From: a virus
IMG/VR virus record: IMGVR_UViG_3300042806_000100
Span: 1-42,628 of that record
Reading direction: 5' to 3' (one strand)
Length of the DNA: 42,628 nucleotides
Below, one piece after another: positions 35,445 to 40,090 of this stretch. Below the pieces are notes generated by a model. That model was not told the DNA's origin, searched no databases, and was given only the letters and a program-made list of their open reading frames with translations. The translations under genes and the position numbers were made by a program. Numbering within the stretch: position 1 is the stretch's first letter; each line of letters begins with the position of its first letter.

Positions 35445-35796
35445 CTGATAAGAATTTAAAATCTAATAATACATTCCCCTTACTATGAACATTCATAATA
35501 GGATTGATAAATATCTTCTTCTTATTCTTTCCTTCTTTTACAATAAGCTTTTTCTTCTCTGCTTTAGTTAAACAGTTTCTAACTGATTGTGTGCTAGAGA
35601 ATATAGTCTTGGCATGAGCTTTAATACAAAAGCTTGTAAGTTCTTGATCTCCTTCTACAGCTAAATATGTCAAACATTCTAAGTCTGCTTCACTCACTTG
35701 TATTCCTTGTAAGTAACAATGTGTGAGTATCTGATACTTGACTATTTGCCAAGTGGTCATCCTCACTCTTTTGTCCACTTGATTTACTATTGCCAT
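35434..35796 (-). CDS. Winged-helix-like protein, unknown
   Basis: A 120-aa protein. Residues about 70-105 (FSSTQSVRNCLTKAEKKKLI, then VKEGKNKKKIFINP) read as a recognition helix plus basic beta wing, as in winged-helix DNA-binding proteins; the start (MTTWQIVKYQILTHCYLQGI) gives helix 1. The C-terminus ends GNVLLDFKFL. It overlaps the IHF-like gene by 11 nt and shares one base with the GNAT gene. A DNA-binding or transcription role for late genes is possible; I recall similar unannotated proteins in crAss-like phages. Confidence 0.5.
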   Translation of the reverse strand: MAIVNQVDKRVRMTTWQIVKYQILTHCYLQGIQVSEADLECLTYLAVEGDQELTSFCIKAHAKTIFSSTQSVRNCLTKAEKKKLIVKEGKNKKKIFINPIMNVHSKGNVLLDFKFLSVAS

Positions 35797-36230
35797 TATA
35801 ATTCTATTTTAAACATTATATATTCTTCCCCTGTCTTATTCCAATTCTCATACGTTAAGACTTCTTCTGCTCCAAAGTCTTGAAATATCTTCCATGACGG
35901 TCCCTTTCTAGCTTCTCCTATAAGATGTTTAAATCCAGACTCAGTTGCCCAGTTTAAAGTTTCTTTAACAAGATCATGACCAAGTCCTTTTCCTCTATGG
36001 GAAGGAAGGACAGTGAATGAGTCTATTCTCACCACATTATTACTTGTCCATGACATTATCATTTCAGCCACTAAGCCATCTTTACCATCTCTAAACCAGA
36101 TTCCTTGAATCCCATCCCCTTGGGACAAGACGTATGTTTTATACTTCTCGTCCCATTGGATAGGCTTAGGATGTTCTTTTTCAAACTTGTAGGCTTCTTT
36201 ATAGTCTCTTAGTTTATACAGAACAGTCAT
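35796..36230 (-). CDS. GNAT-family N-acetyltransferase
   Basis: A 144-aa protein of GNAT length. Strand beta4 and motif A are clear: VVRIDSFTVLPSHRGKGLGHDLV (66-88), with the acetyl-CoA pyrophosphate-binding R/Q-x-x-G-x-G/A as RGKGLG (79-84). Helix (KETLNWATESGF), beta5 (KHLIGEA) and the FQDFGAEE end helix follow. It transfers an acetyl group from acetyl-CoA to an amine; the substrate is unknown. It opens the late block together with small proteins and could modify host or phage proteins. It overlaps the winged-helix gene by one base. Confidence 0.85.
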   Translation of the reverse strand: MTVLYKLRDYKEAYKFEKEHPKPIQWDEKYKTYVLSQGDGIQGIWFRDGKDGLVAEMIMSWTSNNVVRIDSFTVLPSHRGKGLGHDLVKETLNWATESGFKHLIGEARKGPSWKIFQDFGAEEVLTYENWNKTGEEYIMFKIEL

Positions 36231-36236
36231 AAAAAC

Positions 36237-36581
36237 TTATTTCTTTTTTAACTTTTTAGCAGGTACACCTTCAGCAAATTGTGTAGCTGTAGGAATAATG
36301 ATATCATCACCCACAGCTAATCCAGCTTCTAGCAACTCAGGGTTGTTATCTAGATCTTCTTGTGTAATAGTGTGAGGGGTTCCTTCAGGTTGTGGTTGAC
36401 TAGCTGATTGCTGTGTTGTCATTTGAGCAATAAAAGCAAGAGCTTTCATTTCCTCAGCTTTAGCAACAGCTAACTCTGTACTAATCTTTTGTAGCTCTAA
36501 TTGAGCTCTTTTAACTTCTACCTGTTCAGCAAAGAAAGCAATCAGCTCTTCCTTGGTAGGTATCTTTTGTTCTTCAGACAT
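36237..36581 (-). CDS. Small coiled-coil protein
   Basis: A 114-aa protein. Residues 9-55 are a continuous amphipathic helix (KEELIAFFAEQVEVKRAQLE to ALAFIAQMTTQQ), likely a coiled coil. A Pro/Gln linker follows, then a short folded-looking region (ITQEDLDNNPELLEAGLAVG, DDIIIPTA) and a basic end KKLKKK. No known family. Its gene lies 6 nt before the GNAT gene. Confidence 0.55.
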   Translation of the reverse strand: MSEEQKIPTKEELIAFFAEQVEVKRAQLELQKISTELAVAKAEEMKALAFIAQMTTQQSASQPQPEGTPHTITQEDLDNNPELLEAGLAVGDDIIIPTATQFAEGVPAKKLKKK

Positions 36582-36601
36582 AATTGGTTGGTTTTTAATT
36601 A

Positions 36602-36901
36602 TTATAAATCTACGTCATCTACGTTAATATCATTCATTGAGGAGTTAGTATGCTGCTTCCAGATTCTAAAGAACTCTAGATAGCTAGTATCTATAACATA
36701 AGTGTCTCCAGCATCTGTAAAGATAGTGGTGGCGTTATACGTAATCTCCTCAGGATCTTCAGAAGTCTGCTTAGCAGCTACCACTATATCTATGTTAAAT
36801 AGAAAAGGCATCCACTTCCCTGGATCATCTTCTATAGAGAGAAGATCCATCTTATCTGGTGTCATTGTATGACAATGTATGTTGCAATGGTGTAAGCTCA
36901 T
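36602..36901 (-). CDS. Unknown first gene of the late block
   Basis: A 99-aa protein, acidic, opening MSLHHCNIHCHTMTPDKMDL. It has no recognisable domain. Being the first minus-strand gene after the divergent region, it is likely translated from the leader of the late transcript. An alternative start is the ATG for MTPDKMDL, 12 codons in; the first ATG is preferred because an A/T-rich leader precedes it directly. Confidence 0.5.
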   Translation of the reverse strand: MSLHHCNIHCHTMTPDKMDLLSIEDDPGKWMPFLFNIDIVVAAKQTSEDPEEITYNATTIFTDAGDTYVIDTSYLEFFRIWKQHTNSSMNDINVDDVDL

Positions 36902-36946
36902 AATGTTGGTCTTATATTATAATATACTTAAAAAGTTTAAACTACA

Positions 36947-36954
36947 CAAATTTA
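36947..36954 (-). promoter_or_regulatory. Possible -7 box of a Bacteroidota-type promoter for the late block
   Basis: Minus-strand TAAATTTG fits the Bacteroidota TAnnTTTG box and would place a transcript start about 40 nt before the ATG at 36901. I do not see a good TTG at the -33 distance, so the match could be chance in A/T-rich DNA. Confidence 0.3.
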
Positions 36955-37136
36955 ATATTATATATTACACCTAAACCTAATAAGTTATCCCCCCTTGTTA
37001 ATAACGTATAATAGACCCCCCCCTATGTCCTGGAAAAGTTCCGTGTTAGAGAGGGGTGGTACCTTTAGAGAAAAACTCCCCCGGTCAATCCGATTGGAGG
37101 TGGTACCCCCTATGCTGTGTGGAGGTAAGTAGAGAA
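36955..37136. promoter_or_regulatory. Divergent control region with paired repeats
   Basis: The region between divergent blocks. GGTGGTACC occurs at 37055-37063 and 37099-37107 (44 bp apart, about four helical turns; each contains the palindrome GGTACC). CCCCCTATG occurs at 37019-37027 and 37106-37114. There are several C-runs (up to eight) unusual for this A/T-rich genome, and a GGAA..TTCC hairpin near 37032-37042. These look like operator-type sites for a regulator of both blocks; no protein partner can be named. Confidence 0.4.
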
Positions 37137-37145
37137 ACCCCTGAC
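37137..37145 (+). promoter_or_regulatory. Cassette motif, variant copy (ACCCCTGAC)
   Basis: One base different from the ACCCCTGAT consensus. It is followed by a 20-nt A/T-rich spacer and the ATG at 37166, the same spacing as the exact copies. Confidence 0.6.
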
Positions 37146-37165
37146 GTACATTAAAAATAAATACT

Positions 37166-37363
37166 ATGGAAAAGATTAATGAATGTACGTGTACATCAGC
37201 TTACTGGTGTTATGATGAGAATCAAATGGAACCTGGGTATACTTGTATGAATTGTAGATTGGAAGAGGAAGCATACTATCAAGAATGTATGGAAGAAGAA
37301 AAGGTATCGGCTATTAGCATACCTGTTGTATCTGTAGAAGAAGATGATGATCTCCCATTTTAG
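37166..37363 (+). CDS. Small Cys-rich early protein with SSB-like acidic tip
   Basis: A 65-aa protein. The first 40 residues hold six cysteines (CTCTSAYWC, then CMNC, then EC), suggesting a small zinc-bound fold. The C-terminus is VSVEEDDDLPF. An acidic stretch ending D-D-x-P-F is the signature of the C-terminal tip of bacterial SSB, which recruits many repair and replication proteins. No OB-fold is present, so this would be a stand-alone mimic of the tip. It is the first plus-strand gene, behind a cassette motif, and its last codons and stop lie in a hairpin (37346-37373). Confidence 0.7.
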   Translation: MEKINECTCTSAYWCYDENQMEPGYTCMNCRLEEEAYYQECMEEEKVSAISIPVVSVEEDDDLPF

Positions 37364-37373
37364 GGGGATTATC
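37346..37373 (+). terminator. Hairpin spanning the stop of the 65-aa gene
   Basis: GATGATCTCCC (37346-37356) pairs with GGGGGATTATC (37363-37373) over 11 bp with two G-U pairs and loop ATTTTA, which contains part of the TAG stop. Only a short T stretch follows, so it may end transcription weakly or protect the 3' end. Confidence 0.5.
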
Positions 37374-37385
37374 ATTTGGTATTCT

Positions 37386-37394
37386 ACCCCTGAT
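37386..37394 (+). promoter_or_regulatory. Cassette motif ACCCCTGAT
   Basis: Exact copy, 12 nt after the preceding hairpin and 19 nt before the ATG at 37414; the spacer is pure A/T except one G. Confidence 0.65.
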
Positions 37395-37413
37395 GTATAT
37401 ATAAATATATATT

Positions 37414-37683
37414 ATGAAACAATTATTAATTATTATGTTATGTATTGCAGCTTACAGCTGTGCTTCTAAGAAGACAAAGTCAGTTGTACCTGTGTGTAAG
37501 CACAATACACCTGGAGCTATTATGATTATCCCATCTGATACAGTGAGTGGTAGACCTACATACACTGTCATCTTTGATGATGAGAAGGCATTAGACCATA
37601 TGTATGGTGAAGAGATAGGTAATAGCTTATCTACTGGTAAATGGGAATATGATGAGGACTTGGTGATTACTACTGAAAAGTAG
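37414..37683 (+). CDS. Small lipoprotein
   Basis: An 89-aa protein with a bacterial lipoprotein signal: MKQLLIIMLCIAAYSCASKK, lipobox AAYSC with Cys16 as the likely lipidated residue. The mature part contains ASKKTKSVVPVCKHNTPGAI and DTVSGRPTYTVIFDDEKAL; no known domain. A phage lipoprotein made early could act at the cell surface, for example in superinfection exclusion, but that is inference. It is a single-gene cassette with motif upstream and a hairpin over its stop. Confidence 0.65.
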   Translation: MKQLLIIMLCIAAYSCASKKTKSVVPVCKHNTPGAIMIIPSDTVSGRPTYTVIFDDEKALDHMYGEEIGNSLSTGKWEYDEDLVITTEK

Positions 37684-37688
37684 TAGTC
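37665..37688 (+). terminator. Hairpin spanning the stop of the 89-aa gene
   Basis: GATTACTACT (37665-37674) pairs with AGTAGTAGTC (37679-37688) over 10 bp around a GAAA tetraloop and includes the TAG stop. There is no T-run, so a processing or stabilising role is as likely as termination. Confidence 0.5.
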
Positions 37689-37704
37689 ATTAAGTTAGAA
37701 TATA

Positions 37705-37713
37705 ACCCCTGAT
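37705..37713 (+). promoter_or_regulatory. Cassette motif ACCCCTGAT
   Basis: Exact copy, 16 nt after the preceding hairpin, 20 nt before the ATG at 37734. Confidence 0.65.
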
Positions 37714-37733
37714 TGTATTTAAAAATAAATAAT

Positions 37734-37973
37734 ATGACTAACATGAATGTAAACAAGAAACCATTTGGTATCAGATTTGAAGGTAACACAGTATGTATGA
37801 AGCTACGCTTTACAAAGGAAAGATTCCTTAAAGCAGAGATAGCTGACTACGGTACACACTTTACTACCAAGTCTGGCCATATCATCTTTGAAGCAGAGCT
37901 ATTAGCTCCTAGTCAAGGATTAGCCGAGCTTCAGAACAAGCTTGACTTATTACGTAATCAACCTGCTAAATAG
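37734..37973 (+). CDS. Unknown small early protein
   Basis: A 79-aa basic protein, MTNMNVNKKPFGIRFEGNTV onward, ending QNKLDLLRNQPAK. An upstream in-frame TTG at 37713 would begin inside the cassette motif; the ATG at 37734 keeps the standard 20-nt spacing and is preferred. It looks like a short beta region followed by a C-terminal helix; no family recognised. Confidence 0.6.
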   Translation: MTNMNVNKKPFGIRFEGNTVCMKLRFTKERFLKAEIADYGTHFTTKSGHIIFEAELLAPSQGLAELQNKLDLLRNQPAK

Positions 37974-37990
37974 TAGGTTGGTTATTTTTT
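37959..37990 (+). terminator. Rho-independent terminator over the stop of the 79-aa gene
   Basis: CAACCT-G-CTA (37959-37968) pairs with TAG-T-AGGTTG (37971-37980), the stop TAG being in the stem, then a T-rich tail with six T at 37985-37990. A good intrinsic terminator. Confidence 0.75.
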
Positions 37991-38010
37991 CTAACACTTA
38001 CGTAGAATTT

Positions 38011-38019
38011 ACCCCTGAT
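38011..38019 (+). promoter_or_regulatory. Cassette motif ACCCCTGAT
   Basis: Exact copy, 20 nt after the preceding terminator's T-run, 21 nt before the ATG at 38041. Confidence 0.65.
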
Positions 38020-38040
38020 ATCATAATAAAATAATTTATT

Positions 38041-38352
38041 ATGCGTAACCAAATTAAACAGCCTTACGGCTACAATTACTTCACTATTGGTACAGTTACC
38101 GTTTACAGTGGTAAAATCCGTGTTAAAGCAGAGAGCAACACATTTGAGAGAATGTGGAACTCCGCTGTGGCACAACACCCTGTAATTATTAGCAACCATA
38201 AGAATAACTGCGTTGCTATTAGTTGGACCACTACTGATTACATAGTACATAACATGTATAGAGAGCTACTTAACGACATACTTGCCTCTATTATGCATGA
38301 GCGTGTAACCAAGAAGTACGCCAAAGAAGTACCGGATTACATATGCCTGTAA
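38041..38352 (+). CDS. Unknown small early protein
   Basis: A 103-aa basic protein, opening MRNQIKQPYGYNYFTIGTVT and ending KKYAKEVPDYICL. Alternating hydrophobic strands in the first half and a helix (HNMYRELLNDILASIMHERV) in the second. No family recognised. An opposite-strand ORF over the same bases lacks a plausible leader and is a shadow. Confidence 0.6.
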   Translation: MRNQIKQPYGYNYFTIGTVTVYSGKIRVKAESNTFERMWNSAVAQHPVIISNHKNNCVAISWTTTDYIVHNMYRELLNDILASIMHERVTKKYAKEVPDYICL

Positions 38353-38360
38353 CCTATTAT

Positions 38361-38387
38361 AGCAGATTGCCTAATAAGCAGTCTGCT
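38361..38387 (+). terminator. Hairpin after the 103-aa gene
   Basis: AGCAGATTGC (38361-38370) pairs with GCAGTCTGCT (38378-38387) over 10 bp (one G-U) around CTAATAA. It lies 8 nt after the stop. No T-run follows, so termination is uncertain. Confidence 0.55.
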
Positions 38388-38404
38388 ATATTATGTAGAA
38401 TTTA

Positions 38405-38413
38405 ACCCCTGAT
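38405..38413 (+). promoter_or_regulatory. Cassette motif ACCCCTGAT
   Basis: Exact copy, 17 nt after the preceding hairpin, 20 nt before the ATG at 38434. GTAGAATTTA just upstream is shared almost exactly with the copy at 38011. Confidence 0.65.
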
Positions 38414-38433
38414 TATATATTAAAATATATAAC

Positions 38434-38682
38434 ATGAAACATTTATTATTATTATTGACAGTTATTACACTGTCTATTAGCAGTTATGCTAAACCAACTC
38501 CTTGTAAAGGGACCACAAAAGCAGGTGTAGCTTGTAAGTCTATTATTGTAGATTCAAAGACAGGCTACTGTAATGCCCACAATCCTAACAGAGTACATTG
38601 CTCTGGTAAGACAAAAGCCGGTAAAAACTGTATGATGACCGTTGGTAAAGGCAGCACTACGTGTAGATTACATGGTAAATAA
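38434..38682 (+). CDS. Secreted protein with two Cys/His repeats (DUF5763-like)
   Basis: An 82-aa protein. Residues 1-19 are a signal peptide (MKHLLLLLTVITLSISSYA, cleavage likely after Ala19). The mature part has two repeats: C24-x9-C34-x11-C46-x2-H49 and C56-x9-C66-x10-C77-x2-H80, each with the TKAGxxC core. This Cys/Cys/Cys/His unit is the DUF5763 type found in small secreted or zinc-binding proteins. Export to the periplasm or cell surface early in infection is the inference. It is a single-gene cassette with a strong terminator. Confidence 0.75.
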   Translation: MKHLLLLLTVITLSISSYAKPTPCKGTTKAGVACKSIIVDSKTGYCNAHNPNRVHCSGKTKAGKNCMMTVGKGSTTCRLHGK

Positions 38683-38689
38683 AGACTAT

Positions 38690-38721
38690 AAGGGAAGCTT
38701 AACAGCTTCTCTTATTTTTTT
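38690..38721 (+). terminator. Rho-independent terminator
   Basis: AAGGGAAGCT (38690-38699) pairs with AGCTTCTCTT (38704-38713) over 10 bp (one G-U) around TAAC, followed by seven T (38715-38721). Confidence 0.85.
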
Positions 38722-38730
38722 GTCTAAATG

Positions 38731-38739
38731 ACCCCTGAT
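38731..38739 (+). promoter_or_regulatory. Cassette motif ACCCCTGAT without an ORF behind it
   Basis: Exact copy 9 nt after a terminator's T-run. No ORF follows; instead a branched structured stretch does, which argues that the motif directs transcription rather than translation. Confidence 0.65.
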
Positions 38740-38889
38740 TTTAAATAGACGAAAGTCCCAAACGTGCAATCAGTGGGAGTCATGACCCAACCATCTACCT
38801 AATGAGAGTTTAATAAACTCAGGTCTTAAAAAGGATGTATTGCACAGTATACAGAAACAGGAGTTTTATTATTTCTCCTGTTTCTTTCC
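38740..38889 (+). ncRNA. Candidate noncoding RNA 1
   Basis: No ORF. Elements in order: GAC-GAAA-GTC hairpin (38748-38757); long-range stem GTGCAAT (38764-38770) with ATTGCAC (38839-38845) enclosing a TGGG..CCCA hairpin and a GAGTTT..AAACTC hairpin inside an ACCT..AGGT stem; then AGAAACAGGAG (38853-38863) with CTCCTGTTTCT (38875-38885), an 11-bp terminator-like hairpin followed by T-rich sequence. The closed multi-branch layout with its own motif upstream supports a discrete RNA. Confidence 0.6.
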
Positions 38890-38946
38890 TCTCATTACTG
38901 CAACCTGCGGTTGTCTCTGCTAACGCAGAACTTCATCCTCTCATTA
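38890..38946 (+). other. Short spacer with two small hairpins
   Basis: AACC-TGC-GGTT and TCTGC-TAAC-GCAGA stems in tandem, bounded by two copies of CCTCTCATTA. They may belong to the 3' end of RNA 1. Confidence 0.35.
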
Positions 38947-38955
38947 ACCCCTGAT
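38947..38955 (+). promoter_or_regulatory. Cassette motif ACCCCTGAT without an ORF behind it
   Basis: Exact copy. Again followed by structured sequence and a terminator rather than a gene. Confidence 0.6.
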
Positions 38956-39045
38956 GTACAACTAGTTAGTAAATAACTACCAAAAAAAGTCTCATTTCCC
39001 CCAAATGAGCATTAAGAACCAAGGCCTAACCGTCTTGGTTCTTTT
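38956..39045 (+). ncRNA. Candidate noncoding RNA 2, about 90 nt or less
   Basis: No ORF. TAGTTA (38973-38978) pairs with TAACTA (38984-38989); CTCATTT-CCCCC-AAATGAG hairpin (38991-39009); then terminator AAGAACCAAG (39014-39023) with CTTGGTTCTT (39034-39043), 10 perfect bp followed by T. Three hairpins and a terminator straight after a cassette motif. Confidence 0.6.
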
Positions 39046-39059
39046 ACACCCTGCATAGA

Positions 39060-39089
39060 CATAATCTGCAGCCTTCGGCTGTTATTATG
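39060..39089 (+). other. Long hairpin before the next cassette
   Basis: CATAAT (39060-39065) with ATTATG (39084-39089) and inner CAGCC-TTC-GGCTG (39069-39081). It lies 9 nt before the next motif, like the hairpins that close the coding cassettes. Confidence 0.55.
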
Positions 39090-39098
39090 CTCTATTTA

Positions 39099-39107
39099 AC
39101 CCCTGAT
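39099..39107 (+). promoter_or_regulatory. Cassette motif ACCCCTGAT
   Basis: Exact copy. The ATG used by the following gene is 41 nt away instead of about 20, the longest spacer of the set. Confidence 0.6.
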
Positions 39108-39148
39108 TGTCAATTGGTATTATATTAATCATTTTAAACATTTTAAAC

Positions 39149-39478
39149 ATGTTACAAGCTAAATTAAACGGTTCTTACCGTAAAGCAAACACCGGTACCA
39201 AAGTATTCAGATTCACCGTTACAGGTTCAGAGAAAGACCTTCAAGCGTATGAAGCCGCACAAGGAGACAGTTTCCGTTTAGATGAAACAACCGGTAAGCC
39301 TTTGTGGTTCACCACTCGTTACACAGGAGACTCTGTTAATTTGATTATCACTTCTAACAACCAAGTTGTTGCTGATGATACTGAACTATCTAAACTACAA
39401 AGTTTAGTAGAGCAGTTTGGCCCAGATGTTGCAAAGCTCGTTCTTATGCAGAAAGCTACTACGCCTAGTGCTGAATAA
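39149..39478 (+). CDS. Conserved-looking small phage protein, unknown
   Basis: A 109-aa protein, MLQAKLNGSYRKANTGTKVF onward, with FRFTVTGSEKDLQAYEAAQG, LWFTTRYTG and a C-terminal helix (LSKLQSLVEQFGPDVAKLVL). I chose the ATG at 39149; an in-frame TTG at 39107 would overlap the cassette motif and give an odd hydrophobic extension. I have the impression of similar proteins in other Bacteroidota phages but know no function. Codon use is more G/C-rich than in neighbours, suggesting strong expression. A strong terminator follows. Confidence 0.68.
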   Translation: MLQAKLNGSYRKANTGTKVFRFTVTGSEKDLQAYEAAQGDSFRLDETTGKPLWFTTRYTGDSVNLIITSNNQVVADDTELSKLQSLVEQFGPDVAKLVLMQKATTPSAE

Positions 39479-39489
39479 GCCTAGTCATG

Positions 39490-39522
39490 TCCTACACCCT
39501 AATCCGGTGTAGGATTTTTTTT
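39490..39522 (+). terminator. Rho-independent terminator
   Basis: TCCTACACC (39490-39498) pairs perfectly with GGTGTAGGA (39506-39514) around CTAATCC, followed by eight T (39515-39522). Confidence 0.9.
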
Positions 39523-39531
39523 CTGTACATA

Positions 39532-39646
39532 ATGGCTCTCCATCAGAACAGTCTTCCTAACTGTCCGTCCCTGACGGCCCATTTCCTAACCATCTGCACG
39601 CTTTCAGCGTGTCTTACACACACTTAACTCCCTGATTTACAATCAG
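39532..39646 (+). repeat. Array of five short perfect hairpins
   Basis: In 115 nt without an ORF: ATGG-CTCT-CCAT (39532-39543), ACAGT-CTTCCTA-ACTGT (39548-39564), CCGTC-CCT-GACGG (39565-39577), CACGC-TTTCA-GCGTG (39597-39611) and CTGAT-TTACA-ATCAG (39632-39646). Stems have different sequences, so this is a structural array, not a sequence repeat. The last stem includes a degenerate cassette motif (ACTCCCTGAT, 39627-39636). Confidence 0.55.
39627..39636 (+). promoter_or_regulatory. Degenerate cassette motif (ACTCCCTGAT)
   Basis: One inserted T relative to ACCCCTGAT and a TTAA just before it, as in other copies. No ORF follows; a long structured stretch does. Confidence 0.35.
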
Positions 39647-39690
39647 TTGTGTCAGAAGCTGTGTATGTCAGGAACACCACAAGCCTAATC

Positions 39691-39869
39691 ATCGTATTCT
39701 ACAAAGCTGTTAAACCAGCCAGACGGTTAGCGGATAAGATAGCTATAATTTATATTTATTAAAGATACGATCTGTCTAATCCACAGATAATATGCCCAAT
39801 ATGATGAGAAATGGTTTGATAACCATATGGGTAAGTGTTGTTACTTAGTAACAGCAGGTTGATCACCTG
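39691..39869 (+). ncRNA. Candidate structured RNA 3a
   Basis: No ORF. ATCGTAT (39691-39697) can close on ATACGAT (39765-39771) around a GCTG-TTAAAC-CAGC hairpin. Then ATCTGT-CTAATCC-ACAGAT (39770-39788), ATGGTT-TGAT-AACCAT (39811-39826) within a CCCA..TGGG pairing, GTTGTTAC-TTA-GTAACAGC (39837-39855, one G-U) and CAGGT-TGATC-ACCTG (39855-39869). Neighbouring stems share edge bases, so some compete. Confidence 0.5.
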
Positions 39870-39908
39870 ATGATGAACTTCTGAACAATCTATTTCTAAC
39901 CTAGCAAT

Positions 39909-40041
39909 AGGGACAGCCACGACACCTGTAAGTTGGATAAATTAGGGTGTTACATTTTTCAGAGGGCTCACCAGTGAGCTACAATCATAGTATAGATTTA
40001 TTATAATACTATTAATAGGAGCTCATACATGAGCTGTCCCT
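39909..40041 (+). ncRNA. Candidate structured RNA 3b, closed multi-branch fold
   Basis: AGGGACAGC (39909-39917) pairs perfectly with GCTGTCCCT (40033-40041), closing 115 nt that hold an ACACC..GGTGT stem, a GCTCAC-CA-GTGAGC hairpin, an ATAGTAT..ATACTAT hairpin and a CTCAT-AC-ATGAG hairpin. A short T-run follows the closing stem. No ORF is present. It may be one domain of a longer RNA with 3a. Confidence 0.6.
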
Positions 40042-40090
40042 TTTCTATCAAGTTCTCAATCATTATTTACATCACATACAATTCATTAAC

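Noticed and set aside
37713-37733. Upstream TTG start for the 79-aa gene (and likewise 39107 for the 109-aa gene)
   Set aside because: These would start inside the cassette motif; the downstream ATGs have the normal leader.
37966-38250. Minus-strand 94-aa ORF opposite the 103-aa gene
   Set aside because: No leader in the expected context, and the plus-strand gene has the cassette motif and spacing.
37166-38352. Stop-codon recoding (TAG read as an amino acid), known in some crAss-like phages
   Set aside because: Several genes end in TAG directly at hairpins, and no family here needs read-through of TAG or TGA.
39026-39730. 10-nt complementarity between the terminator loop at 39026-39035 and 39721-39730
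   Set aside because: One 10-nt match in a few hundred bases of noncoding sequence is not far from chance, so I do not claim RNA-RNA pairing.
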